Origin: Synechococcus sp. BSA11S
GTDB taxonomy: Bacteria; Cyanobacteriota; Cyanobacteriia; PCC-6307; Cyanobiaceae
Length of the DNA stretch: 64,000 nt
Assembly (NCBI RefSeq): GCF_014224355.1
Contig: NZ_VNWP01000011.1
Coordinates: 26,346 to 90,345 of the forward strand
Direction: 5' to 3'
In this document: piece after piece, positions 1-9,729 of the stretch
Layout: every line of letters starts with the position of its first letter
How positions within the stretch are numbered: the stretch's first letter is position 1
Notes under the pieces: generated by a model
Told to the model about the DNA's origin: nothing
Seen by the model: the letters and a program-made list of their open reading frames with translations, nothing else
Databases searched by the model: none
Program-made: the position numbers and the translations under genes

Positions 1-764
1 ATCCAGGTCACGGCCTCGGCGCTGAAGCGGTAGCGCAGAGGTAGCACCTCCACTCCCGCTGCCAGGGCCTGCCGGAACAGCTCGCCGTAGCGGGGATCGG
101 CCGAATCCCCGGGCGCGAAGCGCGTGACGTCGGCGCGGCTGAGGCAGGGAACCAGCAGGCCCCTGGCTTCGGGGCCAACCGCCATCAGCTCGCGCAGGTG
201 CTTCTGTCCCCTCTCGGTGACCGTATCCGGGAACAGGGCCAGATCCCCCCGGCTCCAGGTGGTGTTCTTGACCTCCAGGTAGATCGGCCGCGGATCGGTG
301 GCCTCGGCTGCAGGGCTCAGGAGCAGATCGATCCGACTGCGACGGCCTTGGCCGTAGGCCACCTCGGCACGGATCGAGCCGATCGGTCCCAGCCATGGCT
401 TCAGGCAGCCCGCTTCGATCGTGGCCCTCACCAGCCTGTTGGGCAGGGCCGTGTTCACCCCCACCCAGCAGGGCTCACCGTCGCTGCCGGGCACCAGGGC
501 CTGCTCCCAGGTCCAGGCCAGCTTGCGTTCCGGTCTGGGGTCGTGGCGCAGGCGCACCCGCCCGCCCGGGTGGAGAACCCCGGTCATGGGACCGGTGTTG
601 GGGCAATGGGCCGTCACCACCTGGCCATCGGGCAGTTCCACATCCGCCAGGAAGCGCTTGTACCGCCGCAGCAGCACGCCCTCCACCAGGTTCTGCAGCG
701 GCAGGATCTGCGTTCCGTCGGCCTGGGCACCGGCACGGCCGTGGCTGTTCTGGGGGACCGGCAT
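1..764 (-). CDS. sfsA: SfsA family protein (sugar fermentation stimulation protein), 3' end cut by window
   Basis: Reading the reverse strand from an ATG at 764 gives an uninterrupted frame to position 1, at least 254 residues. It matches the SfsA pattern: an N-terminal segment with RRYKRFLADVELPDG, then HCPNTGPMTG, and a C-terminal nuclease-like half with SRIDLLL and YLEVKNTTW followed by FPDTVTERGQKHL. SfsA proteins are cytosolic; a nuclease-like fold and nucleic-acid binding are reported, but the true role is unclear. The stop codon lies outside the window, so only a few C-terminal residues are missing. It is divergent from murJ with 71 bases between starts, which must hold both promoters. 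Confidence 0.9.
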   Translation of the reverse strand, partial: MPVPQNSHGRAGAQADGTQILPLQNLVEGVLLRRYKRFLADVELPDGQVVTAHCPNTGPMTGVLHPGGRVRLRHDPRPERKLAWTWEQALVPGSDGEPCWVGVNTALPNRLVRATIEAGCLKPWLGPIGSIRAEVAYGQGRRSRIDLLLSPAAEATDPRPIYLEVKNTTWSRGDLALFPDTVTERGQKHLRELMAVGPEARGLLVPCLSRADVTRFAPGDSADPRYGELFRQALAAGVEVLPLRYRFSAEAVTW

Positions 765-835
765 CGATTCAGGGGCTGGCCTTGGGCGGCAGGGTGGAGA
801 ATCCCACGGTGGATGGGGGCCGACGGCCTGACCGG

Positions 836-2449
836 ATGGCGAAATCCCTGCGGCGCATCGCCCTGATCGTGGCGGTGGCGACCGGCCTGAGCAAGGTGGC
901 GGGTCTGCTGCGCCAGCAGGTGATCGCCGCCGCCTTCGGGGTGGGGGCCGCCTACGACGCGTACAACTATGCCTATGTGCTGCCGGGATTCCTGCTGATC
1001 CTGCTGGGAGGCATCAACGGGCCCTTTCACAGCGCCATGGTCAGCGTGCTGGCCCGCCGCCCCCGCCAAGAGGGCGCCCACGTGCTGGCGGCCATCAACA
1101 CGCTTGTGGGCGTGGGCCTGCTGGTGGTGACGGTGCTGCTGCTCGTTGCCGCTGATCCCCTGATCACCCTGGTGGGGCCTGGGCTGGATGCGGAGCGCCA
1201 TGCCATCGCCGTGGTGCAGCTGCGCTGGATGGCGCCGATGGCCCTGTTCGCCGGGCTGATCGGCCTGGGCTTCGGGGCTCTCAATGCGGCCGATGTCTTC
1301 TGGCTGCCTTCGGTGAGCCCACTGGTGTCGAGCGTGGCGATGATCGCCGGCATCGGCCTGCTCTGGTTTCAGCTGGGTGCCGCGATTGCTCTGCCGGCCA
1401 CGGCGGTGCTGGGGGGGATCGTGCTGGCGGCCTCCACCACCCTGGGGGCTGTGTTGCAGTGGCTGATCCAGTTACCGGCCCTGGCGAAGCAGGGCCTGCA
1501 TCGCTTCCAGCTGGTGTGGGACTGGCAGCACCCGGGCGTGCGTGAGGTGCTGCAGGTGATGGGCCCGGCCACCCTCTCCTCGGGGATGCTGCAGATCAAC
1601 GTCTTCACCGACCTGTTCTTCGCCTCCGGCATCGTCGGGGCCGCCGCTGGCCTGGGCTACGCGAACCTGCTGGTGCAGACGCCCCTCGGCCTGCTCTCCA
1701 ACGCGTTGCTGGTGCCGCTGCTGCCGGTCTTCGCCCGACTCACGGCCCCGGCGGATCGCCCGGCCCTGGTGGACAGGATCCGCCAGGGCCTGATGCTCTC
1801 CACCGCCAGCATGATGCCGCTGGGGGCCCTGTTCGTGGCCCTGGCCGTTCCGATCGTGGCTGTGGTCTACGAGCGGGGGGCGTTCGATAGGGGAGCGGCG
1901 CTGCTGGTGGCCAGCCTGCTGATGGCCTACGGCGTGGGCATGCCGGCCTATCTGGGTCGGGACGTGCTCGTGCGGGTGTTCTACGCCCTTGGGGACGGCA
2001 CGACGCCGTTCCGTTTCTCCATGGCCGGCATCGGCTTCAACGTGATCTTCGACTGGGTGCTGGTGGGCGGTCCCAGCCCCTGGGGGCTTCAGCTGCCTGG
2101 GCTCAACTTCGGGGCTCCAGGCCTGGTGCTGGCCACAGTGGGGGTCAACCTGCTCACCTGTGCCGGCTTGCTGCTGGCCCTGCAGCGACGTCTGGGACGC
2201 CTGCCCCTGAGGGTCTGGGGCCGCGACAGTCTGCTGCTGCTGCTGGCGGCCGTGGCCGGGGGGCTGGCCGCCTGGGCGCTCTCAGGACTTGTGGCCTGGC
2301 CGGACGGGCTGCTGGGCCAACTGCTGCAGTGCGGTCTGAGTGCCGGACTGGGACTGGGTCTCTACGGGCTGCTGGCGAGCTGGGCGGGTGTGCCGGAGGC
2401 CCGAGATCTGGCCCGACAGATGGCTGGCCGTCTCAGTCGGGGTTCGTGA
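836..2449 (+). CDS. murJ: Lipid II flippase MurJ (MviN family)
   Basis: 537-residue polytopic inner-membrane protein of the MOP/MviN superfamily. MurJ flips undecaprenyl-linked peptidoglycan precursor (lipid II) across the cytoplasmic membrane. The N-terminus has the family hallmark GLSKVAGLLRQQVIAAAFG followed by AYDAYNYAYVLP, and about 14 hydrophobic segments run through the protein. The open frame continues upstream to 395, but that part is proline/arginine-rich and lies antisense to sfsA; the ATG at 836 (MAKSLRRIAL) fits the family N-terminus and normal length of about 530. The last 17 bases overlap the convergent gene at 2433. Confidence 0.95.
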   Translation: MAKSLRRIALIVAVATGLSKVAGLLRQQVIAAAFGVGAAYDAYNYAYVLPGFLLILLGGINGPFHSAMVSVLARRPRQEGAHVLAAINTLVGVGLLVVTVLLLVAADPLITLVGPGLDAERHAIAVVQLRWMAPMALFAGLIGLGFGALNAADVFWLPSVSPLVSSVAMIAGIGLLWFQLGAAIALPATAVLGGIVLAASTTLGAVLQWLIQLPALAKQGLHRFQLVWDWQHPGVREVLQVMGPATLSSGMLQINVFTDLFFASGIVGAAAGLGYANLLVQTPLGLLSNALLVPLLPVFARLTAPADRPALVDRIRQGLMLSTASMMPLGALFVALAVPIVAVVYERGAFDRGAALLVASLLMAYGVGMPAYLGRDVLVRVFYALGDGTTPFRFSMAGIGFNVIFDWVLVGGPSPWGLQLPGLNFGAPGLVLATVGVNLLTCAGLLLALQRRLGRLPLRVWGRDSLLLLLAAVAGGLAAWALSGLVAWPDGLLGQLLQCGLSAGLGLGLYGLLASWAGVPEARDLARQMAGRLSRGS

Positions 2450-2699
2450 TGGTCACCCGTCGCTCCTCGCGCACCTGCACCGGGATCTCCAGGTGACTGC
2501 GTCCCAGCATCTGAGGGCCATCCACCGAGAAGATCCGCGCCTCGATGCCGAAGTCCCGAAAGGCGTTCTCCAGTTCCTGAATCAATGCCTTCTCCACCTG
2601 GGCCTCGGCGTCGACGACCTTGCCGATCAGGCGACCTCCCAGCGGGCCGATGCGCTGCCTGACCACCTCACGGGCATTGGTGACCTCGATGACCAGCAT
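2433..2699 (-). CDS. Conserved cyanobacterial small protein, function unknown
   Basis: 88 residues beginning MLVIEVTNAREVV, soluble, with alternating charged and hydrophobic residues and a central segment (KVVDAEAQVEKALIQEL) likely to be helical. The C-terminus (EIPVQVREERRVTI) looks like a beta-hairpin. I recognise it as a short family shared by Synechococcus and Prochlorococcus genomes but know no function. It is the last of three small reverse genes (85-, 96- and 88-residue products) and its 3' end overlaps murJ by 17 bases tail to tail. Confidence 0.75.
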   Translation of the reverse strand: MLVIEVTNAREVVRQRIGPLGGRLIGKVVDAEAQVEKALIQELENAFRDFGIEARIFSVDGPQMLGRSHLEIPVQVREERRVTITNPD

Positions 2700-2779
2700 C
2701 CAACGCCTGCAACGGGTTTGACCTTATCCGCAGGTCAACGCCAAGGCCGGCACTGTCGTGCTTCTTCAGCCGGGCCGGC

Positions 2780-3070
2780 TCAGCGACCCACGTTCTCCAG
2801 CACGTCCTCGAGATCCCGCAACTGCCCTGGGGGCAGCAGGCGGGCCAGGGGCAGGCGGCCTGAGCCTCCACCGATCGGCACCTGCACCGCCTCGAGGGCC
2901 TGGCGGGCGCAGACCCCAGGCCCCTGATCGAGCCGGGCGGAGCATTCGATCGCCAGGGTCATCGCCAGACCCGCGTCACCCAGGTAGAGATGCCAGCCGG
3001 CCACCTGGATGTAGAGGCGATCCGCCAGGGCCAGGCTCAGCTCCTCGAGTTCGCTTGCCGTCAGGCTCAC
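2780..3070 (-). CDS. DUF3181 family protein
   Basis: 96 residues, start ATG at 3070. The pattern LYIQVAGWHLYLGDAGLAMTLA followed by a C-terminal RDLEDVLEN segment fits DUF3181, a cyanobacteria-only family of roughly 90 residues with no known function. It is soluble, with no signal peptide. It lies 15 bases downstream of the 85-residue membrane protein at 3086 and 80 bases upstream of the gene ending at 2433, so the three are probably one transcript. Confidence 0.75.
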   Translation of the reverse strand: MSLTASELEELSLALADRLYIQVAGWHLYLGDAGLAMTLAIECSARLDQGPGVCARQALEAVQVPIGGGSGRLPLARLLPPGQLRDLEDVLENVGR

Positions 3071-3085
3071 GGGGGTGGTGTGCGC

Positions 3086-3343
3086 TCAGCCTTCACCTTG
3101 CTCCAGCCCGTTGGCCTGTGGTCGCAACCGCAACACGATGATGAGGTGCAGCAGCCAGCCAGCCCCCCAGGCCAGAGTCAGCCAGCTCAGATGCTGCCAG
3201 GGATGGCGCAGCCGCTGCACGAACCAAAGACCACTGTTTACGGCAGCGAACAGGCCGCCATGGAGGCAGAGGTTCACGATCCGCTCGTAGTGGCGGTAGG
3301 TGGGATCGGAGGTGTCGGCGGGGCCGTACCAGCGGATCGGCAT
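3086..3343 (-). CDS. Small two-helix (2TM) membrane protein
   Basis: 85 residues. Two hydrophobic segments (about residues 24-42 and 52-72, the second containing WLTLAWGAGWLLHLIIVLRL) separated by a short polar turn resemble the 2TM domain found in many small bacterial proteins. The N-terminal PIRWYGPADTSDPTYR is a conserved-looking cyanobacterial signature. Probably the first gene of a three-gene reverse transcript. No function can be assigned. Confidence 0.65.
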   Translation of the reverse strand: MPIRWYGPADTSDPTYRHYERIVNLCLHGGLFAAVNSGLWFVQRLRHPWQHLSWLTLAWGAGWLLHLIIVLRLRPQANGLEQGEG

Positions 3344-3440
3344 GGGGGAGGGGAGACGCAGCGTCTGCGGTGGCTGGCCCGATTGTGCCCGGACGACAGT
3401 TGACGGATGGCCCCCCCGTGCGGTGAGAATGAAACCGCAG

Positions 3441-3514
3441 GCGCTTGTAGCTCAGCGGATTAGAGCATCTGACTACGGATCAGAGGGTCGGGAGTTCGAA
3501 TCTCTCCAGGCGCG
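3441..3514 (+). tRNA. tRNA-Arg (anticodon ACG)
   Basis: 74-base cloverleaf. The acceptor arm GCGCTTG pairs with CAGGCGC at 3507-3513, with discriminator G at 3514. The D arm contains TAGCTCAGCGGATTAGAGC, the anticodon stem TCTGA/TCAGA encloses the loop CTACGGA (anticodon ACG), and the T arm has GTTCGAATC. No CCA is encoded. A terminator follows eight bases later, so this is a single-gene transcription unit. Confidence 0.97.
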
Positions 3515-3521
3515 CTTGTCA

Positions 3522-3547
3522 ACCGTCCGTACAGGGCGGTTTTTTTT
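3522..3547 (+). terminator. Rho-independent terminator of tRNA-Arg
   Basis: A 7-bp stem (ACCGTCC at 3522-3528 pairing with GGGCGGT at 3534-3540, including one G-T pair) with a five-base loop is followed by a run of eight T. It lies just after the tRNA-Arg 3' end. Confidence 0.9.
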
Positions 3548-3665
3548 GGCAATTCATCCCCCCGGCTCCCCCCTGGTGATGCCCCTGCCGGCCAGGACAC
3601 CCGGGCCAGCGGGCGCGCCGGGGTGATTTCTTACGATGCACTTCTCGCGCCTTTTCGTCGACGCC

Positions 3666-4955
3666 ATGGTGGATGCCACCGGTACGCCCCTGAACCAGTC
3701 CCTGGCGGCCGGTGACCCAGCCATCGCCGCCCTGATCGGCCGGGAACTGGAGCGACAGCAGAGTCACCTCGAGCTGATTGCCAGCGAGAATTTCACCTCC
3801 AGGGCCGTGATGGAGGCCCAGGGGTCGGTGCTCACCAACAAGTACGCCGAAGGCCTGCCCCACAAGCGCTACTACGGAGGCTGCGAGCACGTCGACGCGA
3901 TCGAGGAGCTGGCGATCGCCCGGGCCCGGCAGCTGTTCGGTGCCGCCTGGGCGAATGTGCAGCCCCACAGCGGCGCCCAGGCCAACTTCGCGGTGTTCCT
4001 GGCCCTGCTTCAGCCCGGCGACACGATCCTGGGCATGGACCTCTCCCATGGCGGCCATCTCACCCATGGCTCACCGGTGAATGTCTCTGGCAAGTGGTTC
4101 AAGGCCGTCCATTACGGCGTCGATCCCCACACCCACCAGCTCGACTACGACGCCATCCGGGCTCTGGCGGAGCAGCACCGCCCCAGGCTGATCATCTGCG
4201 GCTACTCCGCCTATCCCCGCACGATTGATTTCGCGGCCTTCCGCTCGATCGCCGATTCCGTTGATGCCTTCCTGCTGGCCGACATGGCCCACATCGCCGG
4301 CCTGGTGGCGACGGGAGCCCACCCCAGCCCCATCCCCCATTGCCATGTGGTCACCACCACCACCCACAAGACCCTGCGCGGCCCCCGCGGCGGCCTCATC
4401 CTCTGCAATGACGCAGAGTTCGGCAAGCGCTTCGACAAGGCCGTCTTCCCCGGCAGCCAGGGGGGGCCCCTGGAGCATGTGGTGGCGGCAAAGGCGGTGG
4501 CCTTCGGCGAGGCCCTGCAGCCGGCCTTCAGGGCCTACAGCCAGCAGGTGATCCGCAATGCCCAGGCCCTGGCCGCTCGGATCCAGGAGCGCGGCATCGC
4601 CGTGGTTTCCGGCGGCACCGACAATCACCTGGTGCTGCTCGATCTGCGCTCAATCGGCCTCACCGGCAAGGTGGCCGACCTTCTGGTGAGTGAGGTGAAC
4701 ATCACGGCCAACAAGAACACCGTGCCGTTCGACCCTGAATCGCCCTTCGTCACCAGTGGCCTGCGCCTCGGCACAGCCGCCCTCACCACCCGTGGCTTTG
4801 ATGCCGAGGATTTCATTGAGGTGGCCGATGTGATCGCTGATCGCCTGCTCCATCCCGACGACAGCGTCATCGAGCTGCGCTGCCGTGAGCGGGTGCGTGC
4901 GCTCTGTCAGCGCCATCCGCTCTACGCACCCAGCCGCATACCCCTGCCCGCCTGA
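3666..4955 (+). CDS. glyA: Serine hydroxymethyltransferase
   Basis: 429-residue PLP enzyme converting serine plus tetrahydrofolate to glycine plus 5,10-methylene-THF, the main one-carbon source; in phototrophs it also sits downstream of photorespiration. Hallmarks are [18 protein letters not shown] near the N-terminus, [17 protein letters not shown], and the PLP-lysine loop [15 protein letters not shown] with Lys at about residue 235. The frame is open up to 3636, but ATG 3666 ([11 protein letters not shown]) gives the usual length. First gene of a forward run with wecA, cinA, leuC and leuD. Confidence 0.96.
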   Translation: MVDATGTPLNQSLAAGDPAIAALIGRELERQQSHLELIASENFTSRAVMEAQGSVLTNKYAEGLPHKRYYGGCEHVDAIEELAIARARQLFGAAWANVQPHSGAQANFAVFLALLQPGDTILGMDLSHGGHLTHGSPVNVSGKWFKAVHYGVDPHTHQLDYDAIRALAEQHRPRLIICGYSAYPRTIDFAAFRSIADSVDAFLLADMAHIAGLVATGAHPSPIPHCHVVTTTTHKTLRGPRGGLILCNDAEFGKRFDKAVFPGSQGGPLEHVVAAKAVAFGEALQPAFRAYSQQVIRNAQALAARIQERGIAVVSGGTDNHLVLLDLRSIGLTGKVADLLVSEVNITANKNTVPFDPESPFVTSGLRLGTAALTTRGFDAEDFIEVADVIADRLLHPDDSVIELRCRERVRALCQRHPLYAPSRIPLPA

Positions 4956-5104
4956 CCCCGGCTGCCTAAGCTTCCTACTCGATCCGGTCCTTGCATGGCT
5001 CGCCCCGCGACGTTGCCACCAGCGTTGCCCAGCCCAGGGCCGTGCTCCCTTTTCAGGCTGCTGGCCGACCCTGGAGCCCCGATGCGGGGCCGAGGGGCGT
5101 GACG

Positions 5105-6259
5105 ATGGCCTCCAGCCCGCTGGCCGCGGCCCTGCTGACCTTTGTGATCGCCGCCCTGCTCACGGCGCTGATCGTGCCACTGGTGCGCTGGATGGGGCTC
5201 CGCTACGGCCTGTTCGATCCACCCGATTCGCGCAAACAGCACGACATCCCGATGGTGCGGCTGGGAGGCATCGGCATGGTGGTTGGTTTTTCCCTGGCCC
5301 TGGCGATCACCTGGGCCCTGGGAGGGTTCGGCACCGTGGCTCCCGACCGGGATCAGCTGATCTGGACCACCCTGGCCGGCGCACTCTGTTATTTCGTGAT
5401 CGGTCTGGCCGATGACCTCTTCGCCCTGCCGCCCCTGCCGCGCCTTGCCGGCCAGGTAGCCGTGGCCGTGGTGGTCTGGAGTGAGGGCGTACGGATCGGA
5501 GCAATCGATCTGCCGCTGGGCCTGTTCGGCCTGCCGTCCCTGGCCTTCCCCCTGCCCGATGGGCTCAGCCTGCTGGCCACGGTGATCTGGTTGGTGGGCA
5601 TCACCAACGCCATCAACTGGATCGATGGACTCGATGGACTGGCCGCCGGCGTCGGTGGCATTGCCGCCGTCGGGCTGCTCTCGGTGAGTTTCAGCCTGCA
5701 GCAGAGCGCAGCCGGTCTGCTGGCGGCCTCCCTGGCCGGAGCCTGCCTCGGCTTCCTCCGCCACAATTTCAATCCCGCCCGCATCTTCATGGGCGATGGC
5801 GGGTCCTATTTCCTCGGCTTCGCCCTGGCGGCGATCAGCATCGTCGGCCCGGCCAAGGGCCTCACCACCGTCAGCCTGCTGTTCCCGCTGCTGATCCTGT
5901 CGCTGCCCCTGGCCGACATGTCGGCGGTGATCATGGGCCGTCTCAGCGAAGGTCATTCCCCCTTCTATCCCGACCGTCGCCACCTTCATCACCGCCTGCT
6001 ACGGGCCGGCTTCAGCCATCGCCGCACGGTCCTGCTGATCTATGCCTTCACCCAGTGGCTGGCTGCCCTGGCCCTGGTGGCGGCCAACGTGGAAATGCGC
6101 TTCCTCTGGCTGGCCCTGGCCACCGCCGTGCTGATCGGAGCGGTGCTGGGATCCCGTCGCCAGCGCCACCTGCTGAGTGATCCCACCACCGGCTCAACCA
6201 CCTCCACCGACTCCTCCCCGTCATTTCCCTGTGATGTCGGCCGTGACCCCCAGCCCTGA
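5105..6259 (+). CDS. Undecaprenyl-phosphate GlcNAc-1-phosphate transferase (WecA/MraY family)
   Basis: 384-residue integral membrane enzyme of glycosyltransferase family 4, which moves GlcNAc-1-phosphate (or a related sugar) from UDP onto undecaprenyl phosphate to start surface polysaccharide synthesis. About 11 hydrophobic segments. Diagnostic motifs are present: [11 protein letters not shown] (DD pair), [22 protein letters not shown] and [10 protein letters not shown] near the C-terminus, the HxHH pattern typical of WecA-type rather than MraY-type enzymes. ATG 5105 (MASSPLAAA) begins the first membrane segment; the frame to 4991 is a poor extension. The 3' end overlaps cinA by 26 bases. Confidence 0.88.
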   Translation: MASSPLAAALLTFVIAALLTALIVPLVRWMGLRYGLFDPPDSRKQHDIPMVRLGGIGMVVGFSLALAITWALGGFGTVAPDRDQLIWTTLAGALCYFVIGLADDLFALPPLPRLAGQVAVAVVVWSEGVRIGAIDLPLGLFGLPSLAFPLPDGLSLLATVIWLVGITNAINWIDGLDGLAAGVGGIAAVGLLSVSFSLQQSAAGLLAASLAGACLGFLRHNFNPARIFMGDGGSYFLGFALAAISIVGPAKGLTTVSLLFPLLILSLPLADMSAVIMGRLSEGHSPFYPDRRHLHHRLLRAGFSHRRTVLLIYAFTQWLAALALVAANVEMRFLWLALATAVLIGAVLGSRRQRHLLSDPTTGSTTSTDSSPSFPCDVGRDPQP

Positions 6260-7580
6260 GATCGGGCCCCGCCACGGAGGCGACGTCCAGGGCCGCGAAA
6301 CCCGCTGCACAGAAATCCTCTGCGTCGGCACGGAGCTGCTGCTGGGCAACATCCTCAATGGCAATGCCCGCTGGCTGGCGGAGCAGCTGGCCGGCCTTGG
6401 CCTGCCCCACTACCGCCAGACGGTGGTAGGGGACAACCGTGAGCGCCTGATCGCCGAGGTGCGGGAGGCCTCCCGCCGCTGCCGTGTGCTCATCTGCACA
6501 GGCGGCCTCGGTCCCACCCCCGATGACCTCACCACCGAGGCCCTGGCCGCCGCCTTCGACACTCCGCTCCAGGAGCGCCCCGAGGTGTGGGGCGACATCC
6601 AGACCAAATTCGCCGCCCTGGATCGGACCCCGTCGCCGAGCAACCGCAAGCAGGCCCTCCTACCGGTGGGGGCAGAGCTGTTGCCCAACCCGGTGGGCAC
6701 GGCTCCCGGCATGATCTGGACCCCCAGGCCCGGTTTCACCCTGCTCACCTTCCCGGGGGTGCCCGCCGAGCTGCGGGCGATGTGGGCCGCCACGGCGGCG
6801 CCCTGGCTGAGGGGTCAGGGGCTTGTGGAGGGTGTGTTCTCCAGCCGGATCCTGCGCTTCTGGGGCGCCGGGGAATCACTCCTGGCCGAGCAGGTGGCCG
6901 ACCTGCTGGAGCTGGAGAACCCCACCGTGGCCCCCTACGCCGGCACCGGCGAGGTGAAACTGCGGATCACGGCCCAGGCACCCACGCTCCAGCAGGCCGA
7001 GCAGCTTCTTGCCCCAGTGGAAGCCGAGCTGATCCAGCGGCTGGGGTCCTGGTTCTACGGGATCGATGACGACAGCCAGGCCTCTCTCTGCCTGGAGCTG
7101 TTGCGGCGGCGGGCGGAGACACTGGCGGTGGCGGAATCGTGCACGGGCGGGGGGCTGGGTGCGGCACTGACGGCGGTGCCCGGGGCTTCAGATGTGTTCC
7201 TCGGCGGGGTGATCGCCTACGCCAACGTCGTCAAGCAGCAGTTGCTGGAGGTGCCTGCCGCCATGCTCGAAGCCCATGGGGCCGTGAGCGATCCGGTCGC
7301 GATTGCCATGGCCGAAGGGGCGCGGCGGGTCACGGGCAGCACCTGGGCCCTGGCCCTGACCGGCGTGGCCGGCCCCGGTGGTGGCAGCCCCGGCAAGCCG
7401 GTGGGGTTGGTCCACATCGCCCTGGCGGGCCCCGGGGGCAGCACCAGTGAGGGGGTGCGTTTCGGTGGAGGCCGCAGCCGCGACTGGATTCAGACGGTCA
7501 GCGTCGGCGAAGCCCTCAACCGCCTCAGGCGTCGTCTGCTGGCGGAGACTGAGGCGAAGGGCCTGGCCCTTGCGCCCTAG
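6234..7580 (+). CDS. cinA: CinA family nicotinamide-nucleotide amidohydrolase / competence-damage protein
   Basis: 448 residues with two domains: an N-terminal MoCF-biosynthesis-like (COG1058) domain starting [18 protein letters not shown] with [13 protein letters not shown], and a C-terminal amidohydrolase domain with [27 protein letters not shown] and [16 protein letters not shown]. The C-terminal domain deamidates NMN in NAD recycling. ATG 6234 lies inside the end of the preceding transferase gene; a GTG at 6231 is an equally placed alternative. Eleven bases separate its stop from the first possible leuC codon. Confidence 0.93.
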   Translation: MSAVTPSPEIGPRHGGDVQGRETRCTEILCVGTELLLGNILNGNARWLAEQLAGLGLPHYRQTVVGDNRERLIAEVREASRRCRVLICTGGLGPTPDDLTTEALAAAFDTPLQERPEVWGDIQTKFAALDRTPSPSNRKQALLPVGAELLPNPVGTAPGMIWTPRPGFTLLTFPGVPAELRAMWAATAAPWLRGQGLVEGVFSSRILRFWGAGESLLAEQVADLLELENPTVAPYAGTGEVKLRITAQAPTLQQAEQLLAPVEAELIQRLGSWFYGIDDDSQASLCLELLRRRAETLAVAESCTGGGLGAALTAVPGASDVFLGGVIAYANVVKQQLLEVPAAMLEAHGAVSDPVAIAMAEGARRVTGSTWALALTGVAGPGGGSPGKPVGLVHIALAGPGGSTSEGVRFGGGRSRDWIQTVSVGEALNRLRRRLLAETEAKGLALAP

Positions 7581-7600
7581 GTTGGTCCGTCTTGGGCATC

Positions 7601-7605
7601 GGAGG
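7601..7605 (+). promoter_or_regulatory. Shine-Dalgarno site deciding the leuC start
   Basis: GGAGG at 7601-7605 lies four bases before GTG 7610. The in-frame TTG at 7592 has no such site and gives an N-terminus (MGIGG) not seen in LeuC, so GTG 7610 is the likely start. Confidence 0.75.
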
Positions 7606-7609
7606 CACG

Positions 7610-9085
7610 GTGAGCGCCGGCACGCTGTACGATAAGGTCTGGGACCTGCACCGCGTGGCGGAGCTGCCTGGAGGGTCCACCCAACTGTTCATCGGTCTGC
7701 ACCTGATTCATGAGGTGACCAGCCCCCAGGCCTTCGCGGCCCTGAAGGAGCTTGGACTGGGCGTGCGTCATCCCGAGCGCACCGTGGCCACGGTTGATCA
7801 CATCGTGCCCACCACCTCCCAGGCGCGTCCCTTCGCCGACCCCCTCGCTGAGGAGATGCTCGCCACGCTGGAGCGCAACTGCGCTGAGCACGGCATCACC
7901 CTCCATGCCCTCGGCAGCGGCCGTCAGGGGATCGTGCACGTGATTGCACCGGAGCTGGGCCTGAGTCAGCCGGGAATGACGATCGCCTGCGGTGATTCCC
8001 ACACCTCCACCCATGGAGCCTTCGGGGCGATCGCCTTCGGCATCGGCACCAGCCAGGTGCGCGATGTGCTCGCCAGCCAGAGCCTGGCGATGAACAAGCT
8101 GAAAGTGCGCCGGATTCTGGTGGAGGGCACTCTGCAGCCGGGGGTATTCGCCAAGGACCTGATCCTCCACGTGATCCGCAGCCTGGGGGTGAAGGGGGGT
8201 GTGGGATTCGCCTATGAATTCGCCGGATCCTGCATCGAGTCCCTCTCGATGGAGGAACGCATGACCCTGTGCAACATGGCGATCGAGGGGGGCGCCCGCT
8301 GCGGTTACGTCAACCCCGACGCCACCACCTTCGCTTACATCAAAGGCAGGCCCTTCGCCCCGGAGGGGGCGGCCTGGGATCGGGCGGTGACCTGGTGGAG
8401 TGCCCTGGCCAGCGGCCCTGACGCCCGTTTCGACGACGAGGTGCGTTTTGAGGCCGCCACGATCCCCCCCACCATCACCTGGGGGATCACACCGGGTCAG
8501 GGGATCGGGGTCGATGAAGCTGTGCCCACCCCCGAGCAGATGCCCGCGGAGGAGCGCCCGATCGCCGAGGAGGCCTACCACTACATGGGCCTGGCGCCGG
8601 GAGCTCCGATCCTGGGACTGCCGGTGGATGTCTGTTTCATCGGCAGCTGCACCAATGGCCGCCTGAGTGATCTGCGAGCGGCGGCGGCGGTGGCTCTTGG
8701 TCGCCATGTGGCCCCGGGCATCAAGGCTTTTGTGGTGCCCGGCTCCGAGCAGGTGGCCGCCCTGGCCGAGGCCGAGGGGCTTGACACCCTGTTCGAGAAG
8801 GCGGGCTTCGAATGGCGTGAACCCGGCTGCTCGATGTGCCTGGCGATGAACCCTGACCGGCTCGAGGGTCGCCAGATCAGCGCCAGCTCCAGCAACCGCA
8901 ATTTCAAGGGCCGCCAGGGCTCAGCCTCCGGCCGTACCCTGCTGATGAGCCCGGCGATGGTGGCCGCGGCGGCCGTCACCGGCCAGGTGAGCGATGTGCG
9001 GGAGCTGCTGGAGAGCCACCCCGTGGCTGGGTCCGCTTCGGCCGAGCCTCGGCCCGTTGCCATCTCCCCATCCCCGTTGCCATGA
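7610..9085 (+). CDS. leuC: 3-isopropylmalate dehydratase, large subunit
   Basis: 491 residues with GTG start at 7610. With LeuD it isomerises 2- to 3-isopropylmalate in leucine biosynthesis, using a [4Fe-4S] cluster. The cluster ligands are visible in FIGSCTNGR and in GCSMCLAMN; the substrate-binding [13 protein letters not shown] and the C-terminal [14 protein letters not shown] are typical. It is about 20 residues longer than usual because of an alanine/proline-rich C-terminal tail. Its TGA overlaps the ATG of leuD (ATGA), consistent with coupled translation of the two subunits. Confidence 0.97.
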   Translation: MSAGTLYDKVWDLHRVAELPGGSTQLFIGLHLIHEVTSPQAFAALKELGLGVRHPERTVATVDHIVPTTSQARPFADPLAEEMLATLERNCAEHGITLHALGSGRQGIVHVIAPELGLSQPGMTIACGDSHTSTHGAFGAIAFGIGTSQVRDVLASQSLAMNKLKVRRILVEGTLQPGVFAKDLILHVIRSLGVKGGVGFAYEFAGSCIESLSMEERMTLCNMAIEGGARCGYVNPDATTFAYIKGRPFAPEGAAWDRAVTWWSALASGPDARFDDEVRFEAATIPPTITWGITPGQGIGVDEAVPTPEQMPAEERPIAEEAYHYMGLAPGAPILGLPVDVCFIGSCTNGRLSDLRAAAAVALGRHVAPGIKAFVVPGSEQVAALAEAEGLDTLFEKAGFEWREPGCSMCLAMNPDRLEGRQISASSSNRNFKGRQGSASGRTLLMSPAMVAAAAVTGQVSDVRELLESHPVAGSASAEPRPVAISPSPLP

Positions 9086-9726
9086 GCGCTTCGCCCTTTC
9101 CCTTCGGCCCGATCCCTGAGGTCGCTGGCCGCATCGTCGTCGTCGCCGGCGACGACATCGACACGGACCGGATCATTCCGGCCCGTTTCCTGAAGTGCGT
9201 CACTTTCGAGGGGCTGGCCGAGGGGGCCTTCGCAGACGACCGCCTCGAGCTGGCCGGCTCCCACCCCTTCGATCGCCCCGAGCATCAGGGGGCCACGATC
9301 CTGGTGGTCAATCGAAATTTCGGCTGCGGCTCCAGCCGGGAGCATGCGCCCCAGGCCCTGATGCGCTGGGGAATCCGAGCCGTGGTGGGCGAGAGTTTCG
9401 CCGAGATCTTCTTCGGCAACTGCCTGGCTTTGGGGATCCCCTGCCTCAGCGCTGATCACGCCACGATCCTTGCGCTGCAGCAGCAGGCGCTCGCCGATCC
9501 TGCCGCCTGCTTTCTGCTCGATCTGGCTTCGGCGGAGATCCGCGGCCAGGCTCCTGCAGCGGGCCTGGAGCCAGCGCAGCGATGGGACCTCTCCATGGCG
9601 GCTGGTCCACAACAGATGTTGCTCAGCGGCCAGTGGAATGCCACCGGCCAGCTGCTCTCCCACGAGGAGGAGCTGCAGCGGACGGCAGCACGGTTGCCCT
9701 ATCTGGCCACCTTCGCCCTGGGCTGA
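9082..9726 (+). CDS. leuD: 3-isopropylmalate dehydratase, small subunit
   Basis: 214 residues. The small, swivelling subunit of the LeuCD complex. [15 protein letters not shown] near the N-terminus and [17 protein letters not shown] are the family signatures. The start overlaps the end of leuC by four bases. The C-terminus is convergent with the DUF3769 gene, only three bases between the two stops, and no terminator hairpin is visible between them. Confidence 0.96.
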   Translation: MSASPFPFGPIPEVAGRIVVVAGDDIDTDRIIPARFLKCVTFEGLAEGAFADDRLELAGSHPFDRPEHQGATILVVNRNFGCGSSREHAPQALMRWGIRAVVGESFAEIFFGNCLALGIPCLSADHATILALQQQALADPAACFLLDLASAEIRGQAPAAGLEPAQRWDLSMAAGPQQMLLSGQWNATGQLLSHEEELQRTAARLPYLATFALG

Positions 9727-9729
9727 GGC

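Noticed and set aside
395..835. N-terminal extension of murJ
   Set aside because: Proline/arginine-rich and antisense to sfsA; the MurJ family begins at MAKSLRR.
4922..5992. 356-codon reverse frame opposite the WecA-type gene
   Set aside because: Gln/Gly/His-rich shadow of a membrane-protein gene with verified motifs on the forward strand.
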